Shown piece after piece: positions 27,254 through 37,209 of a stretch of 64,000 bases of DNA; positions within the stretch are counted from its first letter, which is position 1; the number at the start of each line of letters is the position of its first letter. A model generated the notes under the pieces. It ran no database searches, was not told where the DNA came from, and worked only from the letters and a program-made list of their open reading frames with translations. Made by a program: the position numbers and the translations under genes. The stretch spans positions 124,001 to 188,000 of the forward strand of contig NZ_ALJF01000006.1 of NCBI RefSeq assembly GCF_000300855.1, read 5' to 3'. This DNA is from Agrobacterium albertimagni AOL15. Lineage in GTDB: Bacteria; Pseudomonadota; Alphaproteobacteria; Rhizobiales; Rhizobiaceae.

Positions 27254-30200
27254 ATGCCCAAGCGCCAAGACATCAAGTCCATCCTCATTATCGGCGCGGG
27301 GCCGATCGTCATCGGCCAGGCATGTGAGTTCGACTATTCCGGCACCCAGGCCGTCAAGGCGCTGAAGGAAGAAGGCTACCGGGTCATCCTGGTCAATTCC
27401 AACCCGGCCACCATCATGACAGACCCGGGCCTCGCTGACGCAACCTATGTCGAGCCGATCACGCCTGAAGTCGTCGCCAAGATCATCGCCAAGGAGCGCC
27501 CGGACGCGCTGCTCCCGACCATGGGTGGCCAGACGGCGCTCAACACCGCGCTCTCGCTGAAGCGCATGGGCGTACTCGACCGCTACAATGTCGAGATGAT
27601 CGGCGCGAAACCCGCTGCTATCGACAAGGCAGAAGATCGCGCCCTCTTCCGCGAAGCCATGACCAAGATCGGCCTCGAGACGCCGAAGTCGATGCTCGCC
27701 AACGCGACCGAGATCAAGGATGCCGACCGCAAGACCCATGAGGCTGCTCGCGCCGAATTGAAGGCAAAGCTCTCGGGCGCCGAACTCGACAAGGCGCTGG
27801 ATGAGCTGGAAAACCAGTGGAACCTCGGCGAGACCGACCGCAAGCAGCGCTACATGAGCCATGCAATGGCGATTGCCGCACAGGCGCTCGACGTCGTCGG
27901 CCTGCCCGCCATCATCCGCCCGTCCTTCACGATGGGCGGCACCGGCGGCGGCATCGCCTACAACCGCTCGGAATTCTACGAGATCATCAATTCCGGTCTC
28001 GACGCCTCCCCCACCACCGAAGTCCTGATCGAAGAATCGGTGCTTGGCTGGAAGGAGTATGAAATGGAGGTCGTCCGCGACAAGGCGGACAACTGCATCA
28101 TCGTCTGCTCGATCGAAAACATCGATCCGATGGGTGTTCATACCGGTGACTCCATCACGGTCGCGCCGGCGCTGACGCTGACGGACAAGGAATACCAGAT
28201 CATGCGCAACGCCTCGATCGCGGTTCTCCGCGAGATCGGCGTTGAGACGGGCGGCTCGAACGTCCAGTTCGCCGTCAACCCGGCCGATGGTCGCCTCGTC
28301 GTGATCGAAATGAACCCGCGCGTCTCGCGCTCGTCGGCTCTGGCGTCCAAGGCAACCGGCTTCCCGATCGCCAAGATCGCTGCCAAGCTCGCCGTCGGTT
28401 ACACGCTCGACGAACTCGAAAACGACATCACCGGCGGCGCAACGCCCGCCTCCTTCGAGCCGTCGATCGACTACGTCGTCACCAAGATCCCGCGCTTCGC
28501 CTTCGAAAAATTCCCGGGCGCCGAACCGACGCTGACCACCGCCATGAAGTCCGTCGGTGAAGTCATGGCCATCGGCCGTACCTTCGCCGAATCGCTGCAG
28601 AAGGCGCTCCGCGGTCTCGAAACCGGCCTCACCGGCCTCGACGAGATCGAAATCCCAGGCCTCGGCCAGGGTGACGACAAGAATGCCATTCGTGCTGCCA
28701 TCGGCACCCCGACGCCCGACCGCCTGCGCATGGTCGCCCAGGCGCTTCGCCTCGGCATGTCGCCGGAAGAAGTCCACGAAGGCTGCAAGATCGATCCGTG
28801 GTTCATCGCCCAGTTCAAGGCGATCACCGACATGGAAGCCCGCATCCGCGAGCATGGGCTGCCGGAAGATGCTGAAAACCTGCGCATGCTCAAAGCCATG
28901 GGCTTCTCCGATGCCCGCCTCGCTTCGCTCTCCGGCAAGCGCCCGAAGGAAGTCGCGGAACTGCGCAACGGCCTGAACGTCCGCCCGGTCTTCAAGCGCA
29001 TCGACACCTGCGCTGCCGAATTCGCCTCGCCGACGGCCTACATGTACTCGACCTATGAGACGCCGTTTGTCGGCGCGCTCCGCTCGGAAGCCCAGGTCTC
29101 AGACCGCAAGAAGGTCGTCATCCTCGGCGGCGGTCCGAACCGCATCGGCCAGGGCATCGAATTCGACTATTGCTGCTGCCACGCCGCCTTTGCGCTGAAG
29201 GATGCAGGCTTCGAAGCCATCATGGTCAACTGCAACCCCGAAACCGTCTCGACCGACTACGACACCTCCGACCGTCTCTATTTCGAACCGCTGACGGCCG
29301 AAGACGTTATCGAGATCCTGCGCGCGGAGCAGGAAAAGGGTGAAGTCGTGGGCGTCATCGTCCAGTTCGGTGGCCAGACCCCGCTCAAGCTCGCTGAAGC
29401 ACTCGAAAAGAACGGCATCCCGATCCTCGGCACCGCGCCCGACATGATCGACCTTGCCGAAGACCGCGACCGCTTCCAGAAGCTCCTGATGAAGCTCGAC
29501 CTGACGCAGCCGAACAATGGCATCGCCTATTCCGTCGAGCAGGCTCGCCTGGTCGCCAGCGAGATCGGCTTCCCGCTGGTCGTGCGCCCCTCCTATGTTC
29601 TGGGTGGCCGCGCCATGCAGATCATTCATTCGGAATCCATGCTGCAGTCCTACCTGCTCGACACGGTTCCGGGCCTGGTCCCCGAGGATATCAAGCAGCG
29701 CTATCCGAACGACAAGACCGGCCAGATCAACACCCTGCTCGGCAAGAACCCGCTGCTTTTCGATAGCTACCTGACCAACGCCATTGAAGTGGACGTCGAC
29801 GCGCTCTGCGACGGCGAGACAGTCTTCGTCTCCGGCATCATGGAGCATATCGAGGAAGCCGGTATCCATTCGGGTGACAGTGCCTGCTCGCTCCCGTCGC
29901 GTTCGCTCTCCAAGGCGATGCTCGACGAACTGGAACGCCAGACGGCCGCCATGGCCAAGGCGCTCAATGTCGGCGGCCTGATGAACGTCCAGTACGCCAT
30001 CAAGGACGACGTGATCTACGTTCTCGAAGTCAACCCGCGCGCCTCGCGCACTGTGCCCTTCGTCGCCAAGACCATCGGCGCCCCGATCGCCAAGATCGCC
30101 GCCCGCATCATGACCGGCGAAAAGCTGGATGACGCGATTGCCGCCTATGGCGCCAAGCCCGATCCGCGCAACCTGAAGCACATCGCTGTCAAGGAAGCCG

Positions 30201-30736
30201 TCTTCCCGTTTGCCCGCTTCCCCGGCGTCGACACGCTGCTCGGTCCGGAAATGCGTTCGACCGGCGAAGTCATCGGCCTCGACACGGATTTCGCGCTGGC
30301 CTTCGCCAAGAGCCAGCTCGGCGCATCCGTCGAACTGCCGCGTGACGGCACGGTCTTCGTCTCGGTCCGTGACGAGGACAAGGCCCGCGTCCTGCCGGCA
30401 ATCCTCATTTTGTCGGAAATCGGCTTCAGGGTCATGGCAACGGGTGGAACCCAGCGCTTCCTGGCCGAGAACGGCATCGAGGCGATCAAGATCAACAAGG
30501 TGCTGGAGGGACGTCCGCATATCGAGGACGCGATCCGCAACCGTCAGGTCCAGCTGGTCATCAACACGACCGACGGCAACAAGGCGATCTCGGACTCCAA
30601 GTCGCTCCGCCGCGCCGCCCTGATGCAGAAGGTGCCCTACTACACGACGATGGCAGGAGCCCTTGCCGCCGCCGAAGCCATCCGGGCACTCAAGGGCGGC
30701 CAGCTCGAGGTGCGCCCGCTGCAGAGCTACTTCTGA
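27254..30736 (+). CDS. carB: carbamoyl-phosphate synthase large subunit CarB
   Basis: CarB makes carbamoyl phosphate from bicarbonate, ammonia and two ATP. The 1160-residue protein has two homologous ATP-grasp halves: the first opens with [20 protein letters not shown] (residues 10-29), the second with [19 protein letters not shown] (about 620-638), each with its own GGTGGGIA- or GGRAM-type ATP loop, and a C-terminal MGS-like allosteric domain ([11 protein letters not shown], about 1060-1070) where nucleotides such as UMP and IMP act in relatives. Length is normal for rhizobia. The gene stands alone, 10 kb from carA, behind a leader hairpin and before a terminator. Confidence 0.98.
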   Translation: MPKRQDIKSILIIGAGPIVIGQACEFDYSGTQAVKALKEEGYRVILVNSNPATIMTDPGLADATYVEPITPEVVAKIIAKERPDALLPTMGGQTALNTALSLKRMGVLDRYNVEMIGAKPAAIDKAEDRALFREAMTKIGLETPKSMLANATEIKDADRKTHEAARAELKAKLSGAELDKALDELENQWNLGETDRKQRYMSHAMAIAAQALDVVGLPAIIRPSFTMGGTGGGIAYNRSEFYEIINSGLDASPTTEVLIEESVLGWKEYEMEVVRDKADNCIIVCSIENIDPMGVHTGDSITVAPALTLTDKEYQIMRNASIAVLREIGVETGGSNVQFAVNPADGRLVVIEMNPRVSRSSALASKATGFPIAKIAAKLAVGYTLDELENDITGGATPASFEPSIDYVVTKIPRFAFEKFPGAEPTLTTAMKSVGEVMAIGRTFAESLQKALRGLETGLTGLDEIEIPGLGQGDDKNAIRAAIGTPTPDRLRMVAQALRLGMSPEEVHEGCKIDPWFIAQFKAITDMEARIREHGLPEDAENLRMLKAMGFSDARLASLSGKRPKEVAELRNGLNVRPVFKRIDTCAAEFASPTAYMYSTYETPFVGALRSEAQVSDRKKVVILGGGPNRIGQGIEFDYCCCHAAFALKDAGFEAIMVNCNPETVSTDYDTSDRLYFEPLTAEDVIEILRAEQEKGEVVGVIVQFGGQTPLKLAEALEKNGIPILGTAPDMIDLAEDRDRFQKLLMKLDLTQPNNGIAYSVEQARLVASEIGFPLVVRPSYVLGGRAMQIIHSESMLQSYLLDTVPGLVPEDIKQRYPNDKTGQINTLLGKNPLLFDSYLTNAIEVDVDALCDGETVFVSGIMEHIEEAGIHSGDSACSLPSRSLSKAMLDELERQTAAMAKALNVGGLMNVQYAIKDDVIYVLEVNPRASRTVPFVAKTIGAPIAKIAARIMTGEKLDDAIAAYGAKPDPRNLKHIAVKEAVFPFARFPGVDTLLGPEMRSTGEVIGLDTDFALAFAKSQLGASVELPRDGTVFVSVRDEDKARVLPAILILSEIGFRVMATGGTQRFLAENGIEAIKINKVLEGRPHIEDAIRNRQVQLVINTTDGNKAISDSKSLRRAALMQKVPYYTTMAGALAAAEAIRALKGGQLEVRPLQSYF

Positions 30737-30792
30737 GGCGGGTACGCTTCAGCCGCTTTCCGAGCAGCTTGAGACTGCATTGAATCGACATG

Positions 30793-30826
30793 ATCGCCGC
30801 GTCCTCGGATGCGGCGATTTTGTTTT
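30793..30826 (+). terminator. carB terminator
   Basis: An 8-bp stem (ATCGCCGC with GCGGCGAT) with a 10-base loop followed by TTTGTTTT. It lies 57 bp after the carB stop. Confidence 0.8.
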
Positions 30827-30981
30827 CACGCGACATAGGCATAGCTTCGCCAAGGGCGCCGGACAGACATCACATTCAGAAGAGTGACAGGCCCATAGTG
30901 TCGCACATTGAACTCTGTCTGCGCTGCCTATGTTATGAGGATCGATCCTCACCGACCGGCAGGCGAGACAGGTCAATCGTC

Positions 30982-31167
30982 ATGTTTCTCGATCTCAAGA
31001 ACTACACGCCGCCGCCAGAGCCACCACCGAGCCGGGGGCCGGAGCCTCTGACGCCGCGCCAGCAGAAGGCGGTGGCCTGGATCGTCGGATTGAACATCAT
31101 CCTGCTGTTCATCGCACCCATCGGCGGCGCGACGGTCATTTCGGGACTACTCGAATTCTTCAAATGA
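30982..31167 (+). CDS. small single-span membrane protein, 61 aa
   Basis: The protein starts MFLDLKNYTPPPEPPPSRGPEP, a Pro-rich cytoplasmic tail, followed by one hydrophobic span (VAWIVGLNIILLFIAPIGGA, about residues 32-51) and a short end. Short Pro-rich membrane proteins of this kind sit near carB in relatives, but no function is known. The ATG at 30982 has a weak purine-rich site upstream. Composition and coding-like third positions support a real gene. Confidence 0.65.
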   Translation: MFLDLKNYTPPPEPPPSRGPEPLTPRQQKAVAWIVGLNIILLFIAPIGGATVISGLLEFFK

Positions 31168-31188
31168 CCAAGTCGAAACTCGGCGCTC

Positions 31189-32046
31189 TCAGACCTGCCG
31201 CTTCTGCTTGGCAAGGATGGCAAAGGCGATACCGCCGATGACGAAAGCCGCAGCCACGACAAAATGCAGTGTAAGCTGCTCATTGAGGAAGAGGATGGCA
31301 CCGAGCGCCGCAATCACCGGGACGGACAGCTGAATGAGCGCCGCCTGGAAGGTGGTGAGCCCGCGCAGTGCCCTGTACCAGACGGAATAGCCAAGCCCGG
31401 AGGCAACGATGCCAGAGCCGAGGGCCAGGAGCACGCCCGAGAGCGTCGCCGTCTCGTAAAGCAGCGCGAAAATAGCAAGCGGCAGGCAAAACACGGAGGC
31501 TCGGACGAAATTTCCGGCGGTCTCGCCGATCGGATCGCGTGAGCCTCGACCGCGCAGCGTATAGACGGCCCAGGCCACGCCCGAGGCGATCATCAGCAAA
31601 CTGCCGCCCAGATCCGGTCGCCCTACACCGGGCAGGATCAAGTAGACGAAGGCCGCAAACGCGATCGCAAAGCCGATCATTTCCCGGAGGCTCGGCCGAT
31701 CACCCCTGAAAAGTCCGAAGGCCAGCATACTCGCCTGGACGGAGGAAAAGAGGATCAGCGCGCCGGTCGCAGCACCAAGCGAGAGATAGGCTGCCGAGAA
31801 GGCGATGGCATAAACGAAGAGCGCTGCAGCCGCCCACCAGTCCCCCGGCAGGCTTCTCTCGACCGATGCAGACTGGAGCTTCCCGCGCCGCATGAGGCCG
31901 TAGAGGACCAGCGCCCCGGAGACGATACGGACGGCAGTATAGCCAGCGGCCTCGATCGACACTGTCCCGAGCGCTTCACGCGCCAGGAGCGAATTGGCGG
32001 CAAAGGCCAGCATGGCGACGGCGGTCAGTAAAAATGTCGAATGCAA
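31189..32046 (-). CDS. EamA/DMT family transporter
   Basis: This 285-residue protein has ten hydrophobic spans in two EamA repeats, the layout of drug/metabolite transporters such as RhtA and YdcZ relatives. The N-terminus FLLTAVAMLAFAANSLLARE and the second-repeat opening GSLLMIASGVAWAVYTLRG are typical. No ATG lies near the expected N-terminus; the TTG at 32046 is chosen because GGGAGGGG lies eight bases upstream. It is divergent from the AHSA1-type gene. Likely exports a small metabolite; substrate unknown. Confidence 0.85.
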   Translation of the reverse strand: MHSTFLLTAVAMLAFAANSLLAREALGTVSIEAAGYTAVRIVSGALVLYGLMRRGKLQSASVERSLPGDWWAAAALFVYAIAFSAAYLSLGAATGALILFSSVQASMLAFGLFRGDRPSLREMIGFAIAFAAFVYLILPGVGRPDLGGSLLMIASGVAWAVYTLRGRGSRDPIGETAGNFVRASVFCLPLAIFALLYETATLSGVLLALGSGIVASGLGYSVWYRALRGLTTFQAALIQLSVPVIAALGAILFLNEQLTLHFVVAAAFVIGGIAFAILAKQKRQV

Positions 32047-32158
32047 CTGAAATACCCCTCCCGAACCATGCCGTGTCGCAAGACTATCCGGCGGGGTCCG
32101 CCACGTGTTAAACGCGAAGCTCCACACCTTGGCAAGCTGTGATCGTCTGGAGATTTCC

Positions 32159-32587
32159 GTGGAAAAGCTGCACATCGTCACCGAACGGTTCTTCAACGTT
32201 CCGGCCGAAAGCCTCTTCGCCGCCTTTGCCGATCCGGTGACCCTTGCCCGCTGGTGGGGGCCGCACGGCTTCACCAACGAGATCACCCATTTCGACTTTT
32301 CGCCCGGCGGCGACTGGGTTGTGACCATGACCAATTCCGACGGCACCGATTTTGCAAATCGCTGGACCTTTCAGGCGATCGAACCGCCATCCCGGATTCT
32401 GGCGCTCCACCATGAGCCGATGCATGTTTTCACGCTCGAGGTGACCTTGGCCACCGAAGCCAAGGGAACGCGCATGACCTGGCGCATGCAGTTCGACGAC
32501 ACGCCAGAAAACCGCGAGATCGAGCGCTTCATTGCTGTTGCCAACGAGCAGAATTTCGATCGACTCGTGGCGGAGCTCGGCGCCTAG
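32159..32587 (+). CDS. SRPBCC / AHSA1-domain protein
   Basis: This 142-residue protein begins VEKLHIVTERFFNVPAESLF and contains WWGPHGFTNEI and a C-terminal helix, the pattern of the AHSA1 (activator of Hsp90 ATPase homologue 1) branch of the SRPBCC/START fold, a deep hydrophobic ligand pocket. Bacterial members have no settled role. The GTG at 32159 follows TGGAGA five bases upstream; an earlier GTG at 32105 is less likely. The DHA2 transporter gene follows about 110 bp downstream. Confidence 0.82.
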   Translation: MEKLHIVTERFFNVPAESLFAAFADPVTLARWWGPHGFTNEITHFDFSPGGDWVVTMTNSDGTDFANRWTFQAIEPPSRILALHHEPMHVFTLEVTLATEAKGTRMTWRMQFDDTPENREIERFIAVANEQNFDRLVAELGA

Positions 32588-32698
32588 ACACCACCCATCG
32601 ATCGATCAGTTGGCCTGACCTGTTCCATCAAAATTTGACGTTTGTCGAAAGACTCCGGCTGCGGCAATCTCCCTTGGTTTGAAGTGAGAGATTGCCCC

Positions 32699-34243
32699 AT
32701 GTCCGTCACTGTTGCCGATGGCGCCGCAAAGGCGACGCGCCGCGAGTGGATCGGCTTGCTGATCCTGTCCATTGCCTGCCTGATCTATTCGATGGACCTG
32801 TCGGTCCTCTTCCTCGCCATGCCGGCGATCGTCGCTGATCTGGATCCGTCGGCCACCCAACTGCTGTGGATCAACGACATCTATGGCTTCATGGTCGCGG
32901 GCTTCCTGGTGACCATGGGCACGCTCGGTGACCGGATCGGCCGTCGAAAGGTGCTGCTGATTGGCGCCTTCTTCTTCGGGGCAGCCTCCGTCTTCGCCGC
33001 CTTTGCCAACACCGCCTCGATGCTGATCGTCGCCCGCGCACTGCTCGGCATTGCCGGTGCCACGATCGCGCCCTCGACGTTGTCGCTGGTCGTCAATCTC
33101 TTCCGCGACGAGCATGAGCGCAACCGCGCAATCAGCGTCTGGGGGACCGCCTTTGCGCTCGGCGGCCTGATCGGCCCGCTGATCGGAGGCCTGCTGCTGC
33201 AATATTTCCACTGGGGCTCGGTCTTCCTGATCAATGTCCCGATCATGGCAGCACTTCTCGCCAGCGCGCCCTTCCTGCTGCCAGAATACAAGGATGAGAA
33301 TGCCGGCCGCCTCGATCTCTTCAGTGTCCTGCTTTCGCTTCTGACCGTGCTTCCCGTCGTTTATGGCTTCAAGAAGATGGCAGCCGAGGGCTTCGAAACG
33401 GTACAGCTAGTTCCCGTTCTCTTCGGCATTGGCGTCGGCACGATCTTCGTCAGGCGTCAGAAGGTGCTGGAGCATCCGATGATCGATCTTGCCTTGTTCC
33501 AGATCCCGGCCTTCACCGCCTCGCTGATGGTCAATCTCGCCGGCGTCTTCTTCATTTTCGGCATTTTCCTGTTCCAGAACCTCTTCCTGCAGCTGGTGAT
33601 CGGTCTGACACCGCTGAAGGCAGCCCTCTGGTCCATCCCCTCCTCGCTGGTCTTTACCGTCATGTCTTTCCAGGCCTGGCGGGTGACGAACCGGCTCGGC
33701 CCGGTCCGAACCGTCCTGCTCGGCCTCGTCGTCAACGCGCTCGGCACAGGCCTCATGGCAATCGCCGCCTGGCATTCGAGCCTCATCGGTGTCCTCGGTG
33801 CCAGCATGATCATGGGCCTCGGCTTCGTACCGGTGATCCTGACGACAACAGGCCTGATCGTCGGCACGGCCCCGCCGGAGCGCGCGGGCTCGGCTTCCGC
33901 CATCTCTGAAACAAGTGCCGAATTCGGTGGTGCTTTGGGTGTCGCTGTACTCGGCAGCCTGGGAACGCTTTTCTACCGTTTCGGCATGCAGGATGCCGAC
34001 CTGACCGGCCTTTCCGGAAGCGACCAGACCTCCGTCACCTCGGCACTCGGCACCGCTCTGGAGGTCGCCCGGACCACCGGCAACGAAACTGCACCATGGA
34101 TCGATCTGGCAAAGGCGAGCTATGCGGGCGGCTTTGCCCTCTGTTGCGCGCTGGCAACCGTGACCCTGCTGCTTCTCGCCGCCATCGCAGCGCGGGTTTA
34201 TGCGCGCACCGAGCTGGACGAAAGCCGGATCGGCGGCCACTGA
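32699..34243 (+). CDS. MFS transporter, DHA2 (14-TMS) family
   Basis: This 514-residue protein has 14 hydrophobic spans. Motifs include the DHA2 start LLILSIACLIYSMDLSVLFLAMPAI (split over helix 1), the helix 2-3 loop LGDRIGRRKVLL (about residues 78-89, MFS motif A) and GALGVAVLGSLG in a late helix. Close relatives are SmvA- and QacA-like exporters of quaternary ammonium or dye compounds. A GAGAG sequence lies upstream of the ATG. It is convergent with the repair operon, nine bases between stops. Confidence 0.9.
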   Translation: MSVTVADGAAKATRREWIGLLILSIACLIYSMDLSVLFLAMPAIVADLDPSATQLLWINDIYGFMVAGFLVTMGTLGDRIGRRKVLLIGAFFFGAASVFAAFANTASMLIVARALLGIAGATIAPSTLSLVVNLFRDEHERNRAISVWGTAFALGGLIGPLIGGLLLQYFHWGSVFLINVPIMAALLASAPFLLPEYKDENAGRLDLFSVLLSLLTVLPVVYGFKKMAAEGFETVQLVPVLFGIGVGTIFVRRQKVLEHPMIDLALFQIPAFTASLMVNLAGVFFIFGIFLFQNLFLQLVIGLTPLKAALWSIPSSLVFTVMSFQAWRVTNRLGPVRTVLLGLVVNALGTGLMAIAAWHSSLIGVLGASMIMGLGFVPVILTTTGLIVGTAPPERAGSASAISETSAEFGGALGVAVLGSLGTLFYRFGMQDADLTGLSGSDQTSVTSALGTALEVARTTGNETAPWIDLAKASYAGGFALCCALATVTLLLLAAIAARVYARTELDESRIGGH

Positions 34244-34252
34244 CGACGGAAA

Positions 34253-35713
34253 TCAGGACGCAGCCAGCGTCTCATGTAGCCGCTTGACGTCGGCAAGGTC
34301 CGATCGGAAGGCAGCGAGGCTTCGTGCCTTCAGGTCAGGATCCGGCATCCTGAGGATGGCGGAGGGATGCGTGGTCACCAGCAGGATGCGGTTGTCCTGC
34401 ATCGGGATCGGCATGCCGCGCACCTCGGCGATCGGTCGACTTTCGCCGGTCAGCGACAGATAGGCGGTCGCCCCCAGCGCCACGACGATACGCGGCCAGA
34501 TGATCTCGATCTCTTTCGCCACCCACCAGCGGCAATGGGCAACTTCGCCTGCATCCGGGCGCATATGGATGCGCCGCTTGCCGCGCCGCTCATATTTGAA
34601 ATGCTTGACCGCATTGGTGACATAGACCTGCGATCGGTCGATCCGTGCCGCCGCCACGGCCTCATCGAAGACCTGACCGGCCGGGCCGATGAACGGCCGA
34701 CCCGCCAGATCCTCGGTGTCACCCGGTTGCTCGCCAACGAACATGATCTCGGCATCGCCGGGCCCCTCACCGAAGACCGTCTGTGTCGCATGACAATGGA
34801 GCGGACAGCGCGTGCAGCCGGCTGCCTCCTGCCGGAGCTGTTCAAGCGGTGGCAGATCAGCCGAGGGCTCGCTATCCTCCCGACCGCGCCACTGCGCCTG
34901 TAGCCGTTCGTGAAAGGCCGGCGGCTGGCTCGCCTGCCGTTCTGCCATCTCGGCAACCCGCCGCTCCGCACCGGCAATCAGGTCCGGAATGAGCGAGGCT
35001 TCCGGCATGTTCTTCCAGTATTTCTTTGGCATTTCCGATTGCATCGCCCTGATCTTCACCCGCGCCGGATTGAAGATATTGGCGAAATAGGTCCGCCACA
35101 GCTCGTCGGTCTCATCCTCGGCCTCTGGGCGGAGAGCAGGCTCGTGCGAGGTCTTCAGCTCCTGCCCGTTCCAGGCCGCCGATCCCTTTGGCGTCGCGAT
35201 CAGCCAGTCCATGTCGGTGAAGCGTCGCTGGAAGAAACCCGCGGTACGGGCAACGATGAAATGATCCGGCTCGAACCAGGCGACGAAGCGCCGTCGCTCC
35301 GCCTGCACGGCCTCGACCTCGCGAAACCGCACGAAGGCCTTCATCTTGTGGCTGTCGCGTCGGACATTCTTGATGAGACGTGTGAGGTCGGCGACTTCGG
35401 GATCGGAGCTTACCTGCAGCAGTGCCCGTTCCCCCTGCAGCCGCCACAGGATGCGATAGAGAAGTGAAAATCGATCCGGATCCGAATGGCAGATCGCCGC
35501 CTCCGCCGCCTCGATGAAGCCCTTCGGCACGACGGTCCCGGAGGGTGCCTCGACAGGAGTTTTCTCTGGAAGCAACGCGCCGAACAGATCGCCCCCCTCG
35601 CCCGAAAGCTGCCAGCGAACCTGATCGGGTGTCACCCGATCAGCCAGGAGCGAACGTGCAGCATCGCGCCACTCGTCGAACGCTCCTCGCCCTTCGAGTG
35701 TAACGGTCCGCAT
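34253..35713 (-). CDS. DUF4130 - UdgX uracil-DNA glycosylase fusion
   Basis: This 486-residue protein joins an N-terminal DUF4130/TIGR03915-type domain (residues 1 to about 250, probable DNA metabolism) to a C-terminal UdgX-type uracil-DNA glycosylase. Motifs of the latter are [15 protein letters not shown] (from residue 327), KRRIH (379-383) and HPSAILR (449-455); CTRCPLHC and HCRWW carry the iron-sulfur cysteines of family 4-like enzymes. In known UdgX proteins the His of KRRIH binds uracil-DNA covalently and irreversibly. The ATG overlaps the stop of the radical SAM gene (TGATG), so both are made together under the LexA box upstream. Confidence 0.9.
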   Translation of the reverse strand: MRTVTLEGRGAFDEWRDAARSLLADRVTPDQVRWQLSGEGGDLFGALLPEKTPVEAPSGTVVPKGFIEAAEAAICHSDPDRFSLLYRILWRLQGERALLQVSSDPEVADLTRLIKNVRRDSHKMKAFVRFREVEAVQAERRRFVAWFEPDHFIVARTAGFFQRRFTDMDWLIATPKGSAAWNGQELKTSHEPALRPEAEDETDELWRTYFANIFNPARVKIRAMQSEMPKKYWKNMPEASLIPDLIAGAERRVAEMAERQASQPPAFHERLQAQWRGREDSEPSADLPPLEQLRQEAAGCTRCPLHCHATQTVFGEGPGDAEIMFVGEQPGDTEDLAGRPFIGPAGQVFDEAVAAARIDRSQVYVTNAVKHFKYERRGKRRIHMRPDAGEVAHCRWWVAKEIEIIWPRIVVALGATAYLSLTGESRPIAEVRGMPIPMQDNRILLVTTHPSAILRMPDPDLKARSLAAFRSDLADVKRLHETLAAS

Positions 35714-36942
35714 CAGAAGAGCGACAGCTGTTCGGCCGGCGGCGCAAACACCGCCCGCAAATCGGTCCGATCGAGGCTGCGATTGGGCGACCATCCCTCG
35801 GCGACGATGAAAGACCGCACCTTCTTCAGCGACACGCCCAGACGCGTCAGATCTTCGAGCCGCACGCGCCGGTGACGGCGGGCCGAGAGCAGCCCGTTGA
35901 CCGTCTTCGTCCCGAAGCCTGGGACACGCAGAAGCGTCTCACGATCAGCCTTGTTCACATCGACCGGAAAACGATCGCGGTTCGCCAGCGCCCAGGCAAG
36001 CTTCGGATCCAGCTCCAGATCAAGCATCCCACCCTGCCCGATCGACGAAATCTCTTCCACCGAGAAACCGTAGAAACGATAAAGCCAGTCCGCCTGATAG
36101 AGCCGGTGCTCGCGCATCAGGGGCGGCTTGATCAGCGGCAGGTTTTTAGAACTGTCGGGGATCGGACTGAAGGCGGAATAGTAGACACGCTTCAACCCAT
36201 AACTGCTGTAAAGCCGTGCGCTGGAGCCTAGGATCGTCGCGTCATTGGCGCCATCTGCACCGACGATCATCTGGGTGCTTTGCCCGCCGGGCACGAACCT
36301 CTTGCGCCGTCCGGTGTGCGTCGGTTCGCGCGCCTCGTCGATCTTCAGCCTCAGATCCGCCATCGAGCGCCGGATGTTGACCGGACGCTTCTCCGGTGCA
36401 TAGCGCTCCAGCCCGTGATCGGTCGGCAGCTCGATATTGATCGACAGGCGATCGGCATAAAGCCCCGCCTCCTCGACCAGATGCGCCGATGCCTCGGGGA
36501 TCGTCTTCAGATGGATATAGCCTCGAAAATCGTGCTTGGTCCTGAGATCCCGCGCGATCTTCACCATTTCGGCCATGGTATCATCCGAGGACTTGATGAT
36601 GCCGGAGGAGAGAAACAGCCCCTCAATGTAATTGCGACGATAGAATTCTATCGTCAGCCAGACGACCTCATCCGGCGTGAAGCGCGCGCGCTCGACATTG
36701 CTCGAAGAGCGATTGATGCAATAGGCACAGTCGTAGATGCAGAAATTGGTGAGTAGGATCTTCAGGAGCGAGATACAGCGCCCATCCGGCGCATAGGCAT
36801 GGCAGATGCCCGAGCCCTCCGTGGAGCCGAGCCCGCCCGATGCCGACGAGTCGCGCTTCGTCGTCCCGCTCGACGCGCAGGAGGCATCATATTTGGCAGC
36901 GTCGGATAGGATGGCAAGACGTTCTTTGAGCGACTTCTTCAT
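35713..36942 (-). CDS. DNA modification/repair radical SAM protein with HhH motif
   Basis: This 409-residue protein fits the family annotated as putative DNA modification/repair radical SAM protein (TIGR03916), usually paired with the DUF4130 gene. The iron-sulfur site CIYDCAYC gives Cys68, Cys72 and Cys75 (C-x3-C-x2-C). A helix-hairpin-helix DNA-binding motif is visible at residues 340-352 (VPGFGTKTVNGLL). The protein ends in QLSLF (residues 405-409), matching the bacterial sliding-clamp binding consensus. The true reaction is unknown. The ATG at 36942 lies just after a LexA box and promoter, with almost no leader; a TTG ten codons earlier is less likely. Confidence 0.88.
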   Translation of the reverse strand: MKKSLKERLAILSDAAKYDASCASSGTTKRDSSASGGLGSTEGSGICHAYAPDGRCISLLKILLTNFCIYDCAYCINRSSSNVERARFTPDEVVWLTIEFYRRNYIEGLFLSSGIIKSSDDTMAEMVKIARDLRTKHDFRGYIHLKTIPEASAHLVEEAGLYADRLSINIELPTDHGLERYAPEKRPVNIRRSMADLRLKIDEAREPTHTGRRKRFVPGGQSTQMIVGADGANDATILGSSARLYSSYGLKRVYYSAFSPIPDSSKNLPLIKPPLMREHRLYQADWLYRFYGFSVEEISSIGQGGMLDLELDPKLAWALANRDRFPVDVNKADRETLLRVPGFGTKTVNGLLSARRHRRVRLEDLTRLGVSLKKVRSFIVAEGWSPNRSLDRTDLRAVFAPPAEQLSLF

Positions 36943-36948
36943 AAGAAT

Positions 36949-36963
36949 GTTCTCTATACGTTC
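36949..36963 (-). promoter_or_regulatory. LexA (SOS) box of the radical SAM-UdgX operon
   Basis: GTTC-N7-GTTC, the alphaproteobacterial LexA site, is present exactly: GTTC at 36949-36952, seven bases, GTTC at 36960-36963. It lies 7-21 bases before the ATG of the radical SAM gene and overlaps the apparent -10. LexA bound here would block transcription until DNA damage. Confidence 0.85.
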
Positions 36964-36979
36964 CCATGACAATGGTCAA
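36953..36979 (-). promoter_or_regulatory. sigma-70 promoter of the radical SAM-UdgX operon
   Basis: On the minus strand TTGACC (36974-36979) and TATAGA (36953-36958) are 15 bp apart. Transcription would begin near 36946, four bases or so before the ATG, giving a nearly leaderless mRNA. The LexA box overlaps the -10. Confidence 0.6.
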
Positions 36980-37103
36980 GAATGCAACCTGCGACATTGC
37001 GTCCGCCTATCGCTCTTCATTCTGATTTTGCTGCGCTTTTTCAGTCTCGGACAGGCTTTAGGAGCCGCTCGACGAAAACTCTGGAAATTGCGCGAAGCAT
37101 TCT

Positions 37104-37170
37104 GCTATAGTCCCTATCAACGTGATTTGTGACTGGTTCCGCAGCTTTGCTTCGGAACCTGTTTTCTTTT
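37104..37170 (+). promoter_or_regulatory. greA promoter and leader hairpin (attenuator candidate)
   Basis: TATAGT at 37106-37111, preceded by TGC (extended -10 form), is the likely -10. About 17 bases after the predicted start, GGTTCCG (37135-37141) pairs with CGGAACC (37153-37159), followed by TGTTTTCTTTT (37160-37170). This intrinsic-terminator-like stem ends 39 bp before the greA ATG, with no gene upstream in this direction. Confidence 0.6.
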
Positions 37171-37209
37171 GTGCCCGCGCTCGCGGCCATGAAGACGAAG
37201 GAAGAGGAA

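Noticed and set aside
27209..30520. Long open frames on the minus strand opposite carB (548 and 473 codons)
   Set aside because: They are antisense to a certain gene and arise from the strong third-position GC bias. Composition is unlike a normal protein (Asp/Gly/Arg/Val-rich, no motif) and no ribosome-binding site fits.
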